DNA from: Halichoerus grypus
Taxonomy: Eukaryota > Chordata > Mammalia > Carnivora > Phocidae
Direction of reading: 5' to 3'
NCBI RefSeq assembly: GCF_964656455.1
Contig: NC_135722.1
Span: 93,553,313-93,617,312, forward strand
Length of the DNA: 64,000 nucleotides
Each line of letters begins with the position of its first letter. Position 1 is the first letter of the stretch. The notes beneath the pieces were generated by a model. The model worked only from the letters and a program-made list of their open reading frames with translations. It searched no databases and was not told the origin of the DNA. This document shows, in pieces, positions 10,271 to 20,959 of this stretch. Position numbers and translations under genes: made by a program.

Positions 10271-10886
10271 TTTAATTTTTTATAAGAACATGATATTTAA
10301 TTTCTTTCGTAGACTGCTTCCTTGTATGTACTTAGGCTAACACTAAGTGAATTGCTCTTCTCCGCACATTCACATTTCCTGGAAGAAAGAAGCCATTAAG
10401 TGTTGTCACTTGGTGGCAGAGGCAAAGCTGGGAATAAATATCTGGGACTGAAAATTCAAAATATATTATAGTTATCAAGAGTAGGGACTCTCATTTTCTG
10501 TTTTTGACATTTTCCCCCCCAAAATACCTTAGCTGTATCCACAGGGTTTGATATTCACAGATGTTTATGAAATAAATGATTATACATATAATTACAAGTG
10601 CCAATTGGCACACACACGTTAAAAACTGATGTCCAGTAAGTTTTATCAACTATTAAGTTATTTCACGATGGTGCGATCAAACCTTTTCATGGCAGGTTCT
10701 GATCAATAACCAGTTCACGGATGCCCAACACATCAGTGGCAAAGCCCAGACTGAACTCCATCCTCTAACTTCATTTGAGCTTTGCTTCCAACAAATTCCA
10801 CTGAAGGAAGGTCAGATCAGGTCTTATTTTCAAACTCACATGTCAGTCCCCACACCCCCTATCCGCCCCTTGTCTCTTCCTCCATT
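10271..10886. other. Single-copy AT-rich sequence
   Basis: No repeat or exon identified. A short C/T-rich string lies near 10510. Confidence 0.4.
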
Positions 10887-10902
10887 GAATGAGGTCAGTT
10901 TC

Positions 10903-11116
10903 TTTTCTTTTCTTTTTTTTTTAAATTTTATTATGTTATGTTAGTCACCATACAATACATCATTAGTTTTTGATGTGGTGATCCACCATCCATTTTCGCA
11001 TAACACCCAGTGCTCCATGCAGTACGTGCCCTTCCCAATACCCATCAGTGGGCTAACCAATCCCCCCTCCCCCATCCCCTCCAAAACGCTGTTTGTTTCT
11101 CAGAGTCCACAGTCCC
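10903..11116 (-). mobile_element. Carnivore LINE-1, 5'-truncated 3'-UTR fragment
   Basis: The poly-T tract and 'attatgttatgttagtcaccatac', 'catcattagtttttgatgtggtga' and 'taacacccagtgctccatgcag' are the reverse complement of the carnivore L1 3' UTR, and match the L1 at 33954 in the same order. Only about 214 bp remain. A perfect 16-bp TSD (GAATGAGGTCAGTTTC) lies at 10887-10902 and 11117-11132, showing a single severely 5'-truncated retrotransposition. Confidence 0.95.
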
Positions 11117-11132
11117 GAATGAGGTCAGTTTC

Positions 11133-11569
11133 AAAAGGAGTATATGTGGGTAAACAACCGTAAGTCCTGAATTTGAAGAATTCAGCTGAGGGTCTTCGAC
11201 CAGAATGGGTTATTACCACGGGATTCTTGGGTGGACTTTGAAGGAGAACATAAGGTGAAGGGACACCACTGAGTCTTACAGGTGTCCCAAACTCCACCAA
11301 AGCGAATCTGTCCCAGGTCAAATCCCATTGCACTGACTGCTTATTTCAAGAGATTTGTGGAGATTAAAATGCAAAGTAGAAAAAGAAGGGGACAGTCTCG
11401 GAGTTTGCTGAATGAGGTGATGGCCGATATATATGTGATGTGAAGGGGCAGAAAGAGGCGTCAGTAAGGGCTGCAGGGATTCAGAGCAAAGGGGATTGGC
11501 TACTGTAGACACCTGCTGCCATCCATGGTCCAATATAAAGCATCCCCATCTGATTTTTAAAGATCTTCA
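11133..11569. other. Single-copy sequence
   Basis: No gene or repeat recognised. Confidence 0.35.
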
Positions 11570-11795
11570 TCTCCAAGATCACGTATAAACTCCCTACCTT
11601 GCATGCCAAGCCCGCCATGGACTCGGCTTTGCCCTCAAGCACTCTATTCCCTGACTCCTGCCTCATGTTTAAACCTTTTTCCTGTTCCTTTTTCTGTAAG
11701 GCCCACTCTACTGTCAGTTACTTGGCTACTGCTTACTATCCTTCACCTACTCCACATAGGTTTTATCTCCTCTGAGAAGTGGTCCTCTGACTGGT
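11570..11795 (+). mobile_element. L2 fragment
   Basis: 'ataaactccctaccttgcatgccaagcccgccatgg', 'tgactcctgcctcatgtttaaac' and 'tctcctctgagaagtggtcctctgactgg' resemble the L2 3'-region in plus orientation. Confidence 0.5.
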
Positions 11796-11799
11796 CTGG

Positions 11800-11850
11800 C
11801 CCCAAATCAAGAGTCCGATGCCTAATCAACTGAGCCACCCAGGTGTCCCA
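11800..11850 (-). mobile_element. CAN-SINE head-only fragment
   Basis: 'aaatcaagagtccgatgcctaatc' plus ACTGAGCCACCCAGGTGTCCC is the complement of an older SINE head. No body, tail or TSD accompanies it. It is probably a remnant left after deletion or recombination. Confidence 0.75.
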
Positions 11851-11924
11851 CATAATGGATTCTAAATACATTTTTTGAAAAGCATGAACTTCATGAAGAT
11901 GCTAAAGGTTCAGATATCTAGTGT

Positions 11925-12483
11925 GGCAGATGGGCTCTAAGGTGACACCCTAGTAATCTCTGCCTTCTAGTATTCACTCCTTTGTGTAATCCCCTCCCCC
12001 ACAGCATACAGATGAGACCCAAGACTTGTTTCTGTCCAATAGAATATGACAAAGGTGATGTGCTATTCCCGTGATTGCATTATGATCCACATATAAGGCT
12101 CTAAGTGATTTGCTCTCCTGCTGGCCTTGACGAGGCAGCATGTTGTGAATGGCTTATGGACAGAGCCACGTGGCAGGGAACTGTGGGTGGTCTCTAAGAC
12201 CCAAGAGCGGCTTCTAGCCAACATCCAACAAAAAAGCTGGGACACTCAGTCCTACAACCAAAAAGAAATGAATTCTGCCAGCAACCTGAATGAAGTTGGA
12301 GGAGGATCCTAGAGAAGCCTCCCAATGAGGACACAGCCTGCCCAGCTGCTTAACTGCAACCAGACTCTGAGCAGAGAACCCAGCCAAGCCTGCACTCCTG
12401 GCAGACAGAAACTGTGAAAATGATAAATGTGTGTGTTTCAAGTCACTAGGTTGCTAGTGCAGGGTAATAGAAAACTAATGGAT
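11925..12483 (+). mobile_element. Probable solo MaLR/MLT1-like LTR
   Basis: The segment starts TGTGGCAGATGGG and ends near TAATAGAAAACTAATGGA. It contains 'gtgtaatcccctcccc', 'tccaatagaatatgacaaaggtgatg', 'gaggcagcatgttgtgaatgg', 'ccacgtggcagggaactg' and 'cagacagaaactgtgaaaatgataaatg', in the order I remember for ancient MaLR-type LTRs. No internal retroviral sequence is adjacent. The family name is uncertain. Confidence 0.5.
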
Positions 12484-12744
12484 GTCCAGCTTTTCAGGAA
12501 AGGAGAAACAGGAAGGAAAGCAACACCAATTGGGCATTGGCTGGTATGAGACCAACCTCAGCATTAGGGAGTGATGTAGGCATTTAATGCAGGAGAGGGG
12601 AGGTCTGAATCCCAGAACTAATTGAAACTCACTGACCTTATTCCTTCCCCTTAAATACATTCTCATCTCATTCATGCCACCATTTAAACTTGATTTAGAC
12701 CATTGCATGGCCAGGAGTCACAGCTTGGTATGTAAGAGAGAGGG

Positions 12745-12870
12745 TGAAATGGATTGGCCAGGACACAGACTCGGAGTCTGAGTGGGGTTGGGATCTGTAG
12801 CTACTGTCCTATAGATGCAAGATTCTGGGTAAACGACTTAACCTGTCCCTCAGCTCAGGCCCCTAGGTAA
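12745..12870 (+). mobile_element. MIR fragment
   Basis: 'agactcggagtctgagtggggttgg.atctgt..' followed by 'attctgggtaaacgacttaacctgtccctcag' matches the MIR 5'/core part. Confidence 0.55.
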
Positions 12871-13484
12871 CCAGAGGCTGATTATGGGGCTGTTGGGGTT
12901 ATGGGAGTGGCATAGAGAAGTGGCTAGCTCCAGGTCTATGGTCCCCGGGCACTGGCTCCCCCATCCCCCGTCCCCACCGCTGACTGCTTCTCCAGCTTTC
13001 ATTGCTAAAGTTAAGCTGGCTTTGGGATTCTCCCAGATGGAGTCCTTCCCGAGTCCGTCCAAGATGAGAGCTCTTGGCTGATGCCAAGGTTTGTGCTGTG
13101 GCTAAAATCCTAGGAACTTCTACCTGCCTGTTTCAACACTGCTAGGCTGCTGAAAGATCAGGATGAATTTCCTAAATGACTTATTCCTCCCCCTTTCATG
13201 AAGGCACTTTCTAGAGCACAAATGGGACTTTACCAAACACACTGGAAAGTGAGAGGGGTCCCAAACTCTCCAGCCAATCATCTGTCTACTGGCCCAACCC
13301 CAGGCCCCAGACCATCTCGTCCTTGCCACTCTTGGTCCTGTCCCCTGGGCCTCAGCTCCCAGAGCTCAGAGAAGCTAGTGTCGTGTGCTTTGGCAAGCAG
13401 TAAACACATTGCCACCTTTGCTTGCCTGGGGACCCCGACGAAGCCTCGCTCAAAGGAGTGGCTGAGTATGGTTTGTTTTGTTTT
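12871..13484. other. Single-copy sequence
   Basis: No repeat or exon recognised. A plus-strand frame of about 157 codons spans 13198-13671, but its last third is SINE sequence, which argues against coding. Confidence 0.4.
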
Positions 13485-13497
13485 AAATAAGATTCTC

Positions 13498-13694
13498 GGG
13501 GCGCCTGCGTGGCTCAGTCGGTTAAGCATCTGCATTCTGCTCAGGTCATGGTCTCAGGGTCCTGGGATCGAGTCCTGCATCGGGCTCCCTGCTCAGCAAG
13601 GGAGTCTGCTTCTCCCTCTGCCTCTGCCCCTCCCCCCACTTGTGCTCCCTCTTTTTCTCGCTCTCAAATAAAGCCTTTAAAAAAAATTAAAAAA
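13498..13694 (+). mobile_element. CAN-SINE
   Basis: Head GGGGCGCCTGCGTGGCTCAG with GGTTAAG, GGGATCGAGTCC, CT-rich body, then AATAAAGCCTTTAAAA. Flanks AATAAGATTCTC (about 13486-13497) and AATAAGATCTC (about 13701-13711) give an imperfect TSD. Confidence 0.93.
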
Positions 13695-13984
13695 TAAAAA
13701 TAATAAGATCTCATCTTCCCATTGGGCTTCTGAGAGCTTAGAGCCCTTACACCTCATGAGCCTTAGGAGGGGAGGAAAGAGGGACCCAAAGATAATTACT
13801 AATTTTATATCATGGATAGAGAACTTACAGCCAATTCATCTAGTATCCCACAATTTGAATATCTAGATTTACCTACTAATGCTCCGTGTCGTGTCAGGCC
13901 CCCTGAGCATGACCATGCACGTGTGTATCCACGACTTCAGGATATGCTAATAGTTGATGTGTTAAGATACAATATTTAGGACCC

Positions 13985-14145
13985 TCACCGAACTTCAGGG
14001 TTTTGAGACCAAGATCACTTATTTGCATCCTCTCGCGTTACAGAGAAGGAATGAAGGTCCCCCGAGGTAACTGACTTGAAAGGCACAAGAAGCTGGGTTT
14101 CTGAAGTCCCCACGTTGTGCTCTTGGCACCTTACACTGCTGTGTC
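13985..14145 (-). mobile_element. MIR fragment (inverted)
   Basis: 'gcatcctctcgcgttacagagaaggaatgaaggtcc' and 'aactgacttgaaaggcacaagaagctgggttt' follow the MIR reverse order; highly diverged. Confidence 0.5.
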
Positions 14146-14559
14146 TTTGCCTCTTTTGCTTAGATGGTGCTGATTAATTTCCTTTGATCTATGCTACTTC
14201 CTGAGCAGGTGTGAATTTTCCGAGAGGCCTTGGGAACCCCTTCATGGGGCATAGGGTCAAGAGACCACCCATTGGCTTGCCTTGGGCTCCACAGCAAGGT
14301 GGCTGCCCGGAGCTTCTGACCTCAGGTCCTACACGTACATCCCTCTTTGACTTCCTCTACCCCGGTTGTCCCAGGCCCCACCCCAGCCCTCCACACTGGG
14401 GCACTATAGCCTTGGAGAACAGCTAGAACCACCCTTGAAGTGAAGGCAGGGGAGTGTGCAAAGGGCCAGACGTGCCCCCTTCCCCGGGCTCTAGGAATAG
14501 GATGCTGGAGATAAATGGTGTGCAGTGGGGATGAGGCAGGAGAAGAAAGTGCTGGAAGG

Positions 14560-14730
14560 ACTGTGTGTCTGGCACTGGCCTAGGCACCTTTGCTCACATA
14601 ACAATACCTTCTTTAGCTTTAGGGCAGGTCTTGGAGGTATTTTTTAAAGCTAAGGATGCTGAAAAGCTTGGTGAGGGAGGCGGATATCCTTAGGGCTTAA
14701 ACTTAGGGACGTGCAAGAACCCAGTCACTG
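14560..14730 (-). mobile_element. MIR-like fragment (inverted)
   Basis: 'tctggcactggcctaggcacctttgctcacataacaa' and 'gtcttggaggtatt.tttaaagctaaggatgctgaaaagctt' match a diverged MIR reverse complement. Confidence 0.45.
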
Positions 14731-14819
14731 GCTCCAATTATTGAGACATCGTCCTGCATGCCTGGAGCACAAAGCAGATCTGACTCATCTCTAGGTAACT
14801 GCACGGGTTTCAAGGCCAA

Positions 14820-15240
14820 AAGCGTTTATGAATTTTTCACACAGTTCATTCTTCCTGCCACCTTTAAATGTCATCCCTGACTGCAGTCAGCCTTGAGTCT
14901 TCTTACGCCAATACATGCTAGCGCTTCTGCCTAAATGTCAGGCTTGATTCCTTCCATCCTAATTAACAAGCTTACCCAGTGAATCGCCCAGGAACACCTG
15001 TATCCTGGGTCCAGCACCCTCCGTGGTACAGGGAGAGGGGCACTGCAACGGTTCCTGCAATTAGCTCCCAACCCAGGAAACTGACAATCAAATTAACCAG
15101 TGAGTAAAAGCCAAAAGCAGGTTATAATTAACTACCTATGTTTAGACCAGGTTTGTCTGTAACCATAGATTTACAAAAGTGCTTTCTGGTCTGTGTTCTT
15201 TTTTTCTAAATATAAATCCAGTCTTAGAATCCTAGTACCT
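14820..15240. other. Single-copy stretch with clustered TAATTA-type motifs
   Basis: No repeat signature. TAATTA occurs at 14960-14965 and 15125-15130, CAATTAG near 15058-15064 and AAATTAACC at 15090-15098, giving four homeodomain-like cores in about 170 bp with a GACAATCAAAT string. This is suggestive of a developmental enhancer, as inference only. Confidence 0.2.
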
Positions 15241-15307
15241 TGAGCCTGAGTTGACAACGACTAAATTGACTGTCCCCAGCTCAGAAGAGGACCCTCAGTG
15301 ATTCACT

Positions 15308-15321
15308 CCCCCCCCCCCCCC
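15308..15321. repeat. Poly-C run
   Basis: Fourteen consecutive C residues. Low complexity. Confidence 0.95.
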
Positions 15322-15670
15322 ACTAAGCCTTCCTCTGGGTGGGCGGGAATGATAGGGCGTTCAGGGCTGAGAACCACTTTGGCAGCAGCAGAAGGTAGGT
15401 CTTTCTCGGCAGAATGATTCTCATGGACACTGTAGGCTCTTTGGAACCTGGCTGGCAAAATCCCTAGTGCCAGACCATCACTGTGAACGGCCACACCTAG
15501 TTGCTTCCCCCTGACCCATAGCCTGATCATCACTTCGCTTTAAAAAAAAAAAAGGCATAAAATGTTCAGGCCTTTTCCACGAAGGCTACAAGTCAAAGGG
15601 TCAACTGCTATCTAAGGTTATCTGAGTCCTTTTTATGGACAAGGTGGGAAATCAAGAAGCTGGGAGGGGA

Positions 15671-15876
15671 CGGGGTGCATGGGTGGCTCAGTCGGTTGGG
15701 AATCCGACTCTTGGTTTTGTCTCAGGTTGTGATCTTGGGGTCCTGAGATCAAGCCGTGTCTGACTCCATGCTCAGCGCAGAGTTGGCTTGAGATTCTCTC
15801 TCTCCCTCTGCCCCTCCTGCTCATGCCCTCTCTCTCTCTCTAAAATAAATAAATCTTAAAAGAAAGAAAGAAAGAC
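15671..15876 (+). mobile_element. CAN-SINE, older subfamily
   Basis: Carries the AATCCGACTCTTGGTTTTG and TTGGCTTGAGATTCTC phrases of older carnivore SINEs and ends in AATAAATAAATC plus (GAAA)n. The TSD AGAAGCTGGGAGGGGA (16 bp, perfect) is at 15655-15670 and 15877-15892. The TSD is well preserved despite the older subfamily. Confidence 0.95.
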
Positions 15877-15892
15877 AGAAGCTGGGAGGGGA

Positions 15893-16455
15893 AGAAGCTG
15901 CCTGTTCTTTGTGCTTATGCTTATGTATTAAACTGAATTCACAGGGTTACAAAGAAACAAGCCCTAAACGGAGTCCCTTTCGCTAAAGCCCATCAAGACT
16001 TTCCTAGTTGCAGTTCCAGGTCTCCCAGGAGGGAAGTTTCAAACCAATCGGTCTGGAATACCCTGATCAGCACTAGTGAGGTCATCTGCCTGATAAAAGA
16101 AGCCCCTGCCTTCCCCTAAGGGAAGGTGACCTGGCCTTGAACAATCCTTTTCTTTTGCTCATAAACCCAGTCGTGTTTCTGCCTAGAAAATCCTTCCACT
16201 TTGAATGGTTCCTTGGTGCTCCTCTCAACTTGCCAGATGGGATGCTGCCTGGTTCACAAATTGTTGAATAAAGCCAATTAGATCTTTACATTTACTCAGC
16301 TGAATTTTGTTTCTTCAATGATAGTGATGTGCGGTTTCAGGTGACAGCAGGTATTAACTTCATTAAATGCGCTTACGAGCTTTGGGGGCTCCGTGGAAAC
16401 GTCTACCGCATGGAGATATTCCCCATTGGACTGTAAAGGGGGAGATGTCGTGCAC
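15893..16455. other. Single-copy sequence
   Basis: No gene recognised. AATAAAGCC at about 16266 is a lone hexamer with no exon evidence. Confidence 0.35.
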
Positions 16456-16805
16456 TCTTAACTTCCCCATTTTATAGGGCAGGGAACTGAGGCGTGGAGA
16501 GGAAAAATGACTTTTTTAGGGGCGCCTGGCTGGCTCAGTTGGTTAAGCGTCTGCCTTCGGCTCAGGTCATGATCGCAGGGTCCTGGGATTGAGCCCCGCA
16601 TCGGGCTCCCTGCTCAGTGGGGAGCCTGCTTCTCCCTCTCCCTCTGCCTGCTCCTCCCCCCTACCCCACCCCGGCTTGTGCTCTTGTGCTCTCTCCCCCT
16701 CTTTCTGGCAAATGAATAAATAAAATCTTTAAAAAAAAATGACTTCTTTAAGGTCATGGTGAATTGGTGCAGGGCTTGACTTAGAACGTGGGACTTCACA
16801 AATCC
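16456..16805 (-). mobile_element. MIR (inverted), split by a SINE
   Basis: 'cttccccattttatagggcagggaactgaggcgtggagagg' before the SINE and 'ctttaaggtcatggtgaattggtgcagggcttgacttagaac' after it form one inverted MIR. Confidence 0.75.
16519..16734 (+). mobile_element. CAN-SINE nested in MIR
   Basis: Full SINE head to AATAAATAAAATC tail with GGTTAAG. The TSD AAAAATGACTT(T/C)TTTA at 16503-16518 and about 16735-16750 lies inside the MIR. Confidence 0.94.
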
Positions 16806-16904
16806 TTATCGTGTACCCCTTCCTCTTCCACAACCTAGATCTTCTTCCCCCACTTCTGGATCTTCCTTTGTGCCATCTGGGGGAAGGACTGAGCTGGTGG
16901 CACA

Positions 16905-17035
16905 GCCAGGGTGAGTCCTGGCTCTGTCACCGTGTGCCCCTGAACAAGTCCTTTAACGCTCCAGGGACTGTGGAAAGATGAAAAGAGACAGATGGATCGC
17001 AGAGGCCCCTTCCGATTCTAACAGCCTGTGAGTTT
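16905..17035 (+). mobile_element. MIR-like fragment
   Basis: 'gagtcctggctctgtcaccgtgtgcccctgaacaagtcctttaacgctccagg' matches the MIR 5' part. The continuation 'gatggatcgcagaggcccc.tccgattctaac' resembles MIR/MIRc-like tails. Confidence 0.6.
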
Positions 17036-17549
17036 GTGTGCTGGGGATGCTCTTCTTCTACCCACCGCGGGAGGAAGTTGGGCTGTTTCCTTAACCTTAG
17101 AAGGAATAAGGGATAAAACAGAGCTGCCAGGTGTGGGCTGATCACGACCAGTGATCTGCAAGGGAAGGAGGATGGGGGTTGTGAGAGTCCCCGGTGCCGG
17201 GGGACCAAAGCCGGAGCCTCACTTAGAATACCCAATACAACGTAAAGCAGCCCTTTCAAAGTGCGTTCCTCTCTTGAGGTGGCAGCCTCAAATCCCATTC
17301 TGCTTCGTCCCACCTTGAAGGGACCATTTCCTCTCTCCAAGCTCCCTCTGACCCCTTGACAGCTGCTCGCCCAGATGCAACACTGGCCGGGTTCCTCTAA
17401 TTTCTGCTCTGTGTTCAGTAGTTAAGACCCAAAGAGAGGGATTCTTCAGGAAAATGAGGTACTATTTTGTAGTTTATCAGCAAGACTTCTTCCCTCCTGT
17501 ACTGTCTTTCTTAGCAGTTGAGTGCGCCACTTGGAGGCCCCCTCACTAT
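17036..17549. other. Single-copy sequence
   Basis: No repeat recognised. A minus-strand frame of 137 codons (16927-17340) overlaps the MIR-like element and shows no domain I know. Confidence 0.4.
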
Positions 17550-17735
17550 TGTCTGTAAAACCATCCCGCACACACCATGCTGGACAACATGCCAGTCACC
17601 AGCCGCTAAATACAGCTAAAAATTCACTTCCTCGTCACACTAGCCGAATTTCAGGTGCCTGTAGCCACCATGTTGGCAGCGCAGATGTGAACATTCTCAT
17701 CACCACAGAACGTTTGACAAGACGGAGCTGCTCCA
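17550..17735. mobile_element. hAT-class nonautonomous DNA transposon fragment
   Basis: 'cttcctcgtcacactagccgaatttcaggtgcctgtagccacc', 'ttggcagcgcagatgtgaacattctcatcaccacagaac' and 'ttgacaagacggagctgctcc' resemble the end shared by MER30/MER33-type elements, which end in ...TTGGACAGCGCTG. The exact family is not certain. Confidence 0.5.
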
Positions 17736-17830
17736 GAACGTAAGCTCCCCGCGGGCAGGGGCTTGGATCTCAAGTAACTTACGACATTCCTGGCACGTCA
17801 ATTTGTTGAAGGCGTACATTGAATTCATGG
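17733..17830 (+). mobile_element. L2 3' end
   Basis: 'agaacgtaagctccccgcgggcaggggcttgga', 'cattcctggcacgtcaa' and 'tttgttgaaggcgtac' follow the L2 3' terminus. Confidence 0.6.
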
Positions 17831-18024
17831 ATAGACAGATTAGATAGAGCAGAGAATAGGATATGGTGTCAGAACAGTTAGGCTAGTCACTCCAAATTGC
17901 ACAGCAGGCTTCTAAAAAAACTCTGACTGCTCTTAGTGTCCATTCTCTAAGAAGTTTCTGAGCACCCACTGGTGCTCCCCAAGGAAGGCTATGAAAAACA
18001 CCACCACTAAGAGAAGAGGTAGTT

Positions 18025-18225
18025 AAATGTAATAGAAGGAGCAGCGGATTGGGAGAGACAAGGCCCAGGCTCTAGTCCAGACTGCATTCAAAAGGGCAAG
18101 TGGGGGCGAGTCAGCCCCTTTGAGTCTCAGTCTCTTCAGCTGTAAAATGGGACTAATATCTCCAAGGACTTGTTTGTATGAACCAAATAGGATAACATAA
18201 CAGAAAGTACTATGGAAACTGTAAA
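18025..18225 (+). mobile_element. MIR
   Basis: 'aaggcccaggctctagtccagactgc', 'cagcccctttgagtctcagtctcttcagctgtaaaatgggac' and 'taatatctccaaggacttgtttg' match MIR in order. Confidence 0.85.
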
Positions 18226-18309
18226 GAATTGGATGTTTGTGTTACTGACTTTGTCCTCAAGTTGTCTCTGGGTCCCATTGCCACAGGCTTTAAGAATATT
18301 TGCCTTCTC

Positions 18310-18497
18310 AGGTGCCTGGGTGGCTCAGATGGTTAAGCATCTGCCTTTGGCTCAGGTCATGATCCCGGGATCCTGGGATCGAGTCCCACATTGGGCTCCC
18401 TGCTCCTTGGGGAGCCTGCTTCTCCCTCTGTCTCTGCCTCTCTCTCTCTCTCTCTGTCTCTCATGAATAAATGAATAAAATCTTAAAAAAAAAAAAA
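18310..18497 (+). mobile_element. CAN-SINE
   Basis: Head GGTGCCTGGGTGGCTCAGATGG, GGTTAAGCATC, then CT repeats and AATAAATGAATAAAATC. A perfect 18-bp TSD (AAGAATATTTGCCTTCTC) is at 18292-18309 and 18498-18515. The first two or three head bases are missing. Confidence 0.96.
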
Positions 18498-18544
18498 AAG
18501 AATATTTGCCTTCTCCAAATGCCCCCCTCCTCCCCACCCTGGGA

Positions 18545-18970
18545 TCATTACTTCAATCCACCATGCACAGCTGCAAGGAGATATTTCCACTAAAATACCA
18601 CTATTACCATGCCCCCCCAAATAAAATGGCTCCTTACTGTCTATAAGATCAAGATCAATCTCCATCTTCCAATATTTGATACCATCACACGCCCCATTTG
18701 TTTAGGGAGCTCCTATTTCATGATTCTCAGGTAGGACCTTCCCCAAGCGAGAAAGCTTATTCCTGTTACAAATGCGCCTCTGCCTCACCCATGTCTTTCC
18801 TTCTTCTACCTTTCCAAACGGCACTGGCTCCCTTGAATTCACCCTGTCTATAACTCCAGCATTCCTCAGTGAGTCTCTGGTCTTGCACATTATATAACAT
18901 GTTCCCCCACATGGGCTTGTTCTCTACCTGCTTCACGTGTCTTAGCTCTTCCACGATGCTGAACCCAAGA
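18545..18970 (+). mobile_element. L2 fragment
   Basis: 'ataaaatggctccttactgtctataagatcaagatcaatctcc', 'cttattcctgttacaaatgcgcctctgcctcacccatg' and the following CT-rich text match diverged L2 3'-region order. Confidence 0.45.
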
Positions 18971-19619
18971 AGCAGTACTTGGGTACCTAGGGATGGGGAC
19001 AGGGTGGTTAGCCCTGGACACCTGGGTTTAGATGTGGGCAGAGGGATAGGGAATGAGGTGAACCAAGAAGAAAATCAGGCTTGAAAAGACAGTCCAACTA
19101 GCTTTGTACAGGTGGACTATGCTTTTCCTTCAATGGATTCCATGTTTTAAACATTTCAAATACCTTGTGTTTATTAATAATCAATTCTTTCCCCCATTTG
19201 TTATACCTTAGCGGTTGATATAGTTTCAGCCAAGTCAAAGGAACATAAAATTTTAGTTGAGGCTTTACTTTAGAGACAGGACTTTTCTTGGTTGTAGCAA
19301 TTGATCTCACCCTGGATCAAAACTCTATGACCCCACTGTTCATCTAGAGACTTCTCATACTGGTCTAGGAGGAGGGATAGCCAATGATGGTTGTGATGGG
19401 GAGCTCGGTGACTTAAGATGATAGGCTAGGGTCAAACAGAGTATACGGTTATTAGCCAAGGTCATCCCAGATGATGATCCCAGGCTCCCAATCCGCTGCA
19501 GAAGGCCTGGGTGTGTAGCCCCAGACTTTATCCCCTTCGTGATAAATACCATGTCCCCAGGGGAGAGGAGGGTTAGAGCCAGGCAGTTAGGGCCTGTGTG
19601 AGGCTGAAGCCAGCACCAC
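18971..19619. other. Single-copy sequence
   Basis: No repeat recognised. The AT-rich part 19110-19330 has no coding look. Confidence 0.35.
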
Positions 19620-20050
19620 AATTCTGGCTGCGTATAAACAGAGGGCCCAATAAAAACACCTAATTATAGGGCAGGCTGGATGGACTCAGGAGGGGGACTC
19701 TGTTGGGGGCCCTGAAGCCTGAGGACAGACAGGCTGAGCATCTCCCATATCAGCCACCACTGGCCTCAGACTGGAATGAGCTCCATGTGGACAGATGGGC
19801 TGACAGAGAAGGCGCTTCTTAGCTCCCAGGGCCATGGAGAGCATTCTCCCTAGGAGCATCTAGCAGCTTCCTAGAAGATGTTCCTTAGTGCAGGACAATT
19901 AGGATTTTACATGTTTGGGAGCCTGTTGCCTCATCCATAGAATGGAAGAGCTAATTCATAGAATTACTAAGAAATAAATGCCGTCAGGAGTAACTTCCGA
20001 GCTCTTTGCTCTTGGCTAAATGCTGCAAAAGATGATATGCTTTCTTCCAA
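19620..20050. other. Single-copy stretch with FOX/CDX/homeodomain-like motif cluster
   Basis: Within 35 bp lie GTATAAACA (19632-19640), CAATAAAA (19648-19655) and CTAATTATAG (about 19660-19669). No repeat family explains them. A possible enhancer core; unproven. Confidence 0.18.
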
Positions 20051-20955
20051 AGTGGGAGATGGAAGTGTGGTGAACAGCAGTGGTCCCAAACCTGGGCACA
20101 AAATACAGTTCTCGTCCTCCTACCTGCAGGTGCTCGTCCCTCTTGCCAGACACTGAAATACTGCTAGTCACTCAACTCTAAGGTCATGGCGCACTGTCAG
20201 TGCTTAATATGCCTTTCTCATGCGACTGATAGAAAATGAGTTTCTGTGCTATCTTTCCTCCCCAGGGTCTCAAAGCAGGTTCACCCAGGTGTGTTAGTCT
20301 GACCTTCCTCAGAGGCTGACAAGAGGGACAGACATCTGTAACTTCCTGGTGGAGAATGGGGACTCCGTGTTCAAGGGGCACACCCCACATCCCCTAGAGC
20401 TTGGACTGGGACCTTAAAACACAAGCATCAGGATCATCTTCTCGAAGCCGACTAAGTGAACACTCTGCAAATGGGTGACTGAGTAATAAGCACCAGGTAG
20501 ACTCCAGATGGAGCCTGGATTTTAAGCTTCTCTGGAATCATTTCACTGAGCTCTTTGTGTGTGTGTTTGGGGGTGGGGGGAGATGCTGCTTCTGGTTCTC
20601 TACACCATCACAGGATGGATGGATTTGGTCCCTCACTTCATGGAGGGGATGTAATCAGTCAAGTGGCCCTAGCTCACATATCACTGGCTGAGTGCACGTC
20701 TTCACAGCTTTCGGGGTTCAGGCCCAAACCACAGCAACGGTGTTATGTGGGTGTACGTTGTGCCCGCGAGTGGAGCAAAGCACCCGGCCCCTCCCATCCA
20801 GCCTGAGCAATAGGCCAGAAAGGGGGCCCTGCAACGGAACCCCATCTCAGCAAAGGGCACCCACACTGGCAAGCCTGTTTCATTAGCGGCCCAGCTGTTC
20901 TCAATGAGGGACAGGAGTCTCACTAATGAATATGCTGAGTGCAAGGTCACCAGAG
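20051..20955. other. Single-copy sequence
   Basis: No gene or repeat recognised apart from a short G/T-rich string near 20555-20580. Confidence 0.4.
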
Positions 20956-20959
20956 GATC

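Noticed and set aside
11925..12483. Possible endogenous retrovirus coding region near the LTR-like segment
   Set aside because: No gag, pol or env-like frame or primer-binding site is adjacent; only a probable solo LTR remains.
13198..13671. 157-codon plus-strand frame
   Set aside because: Its 3' third is CAN-SINE sequence; a chance frame across a repeat.
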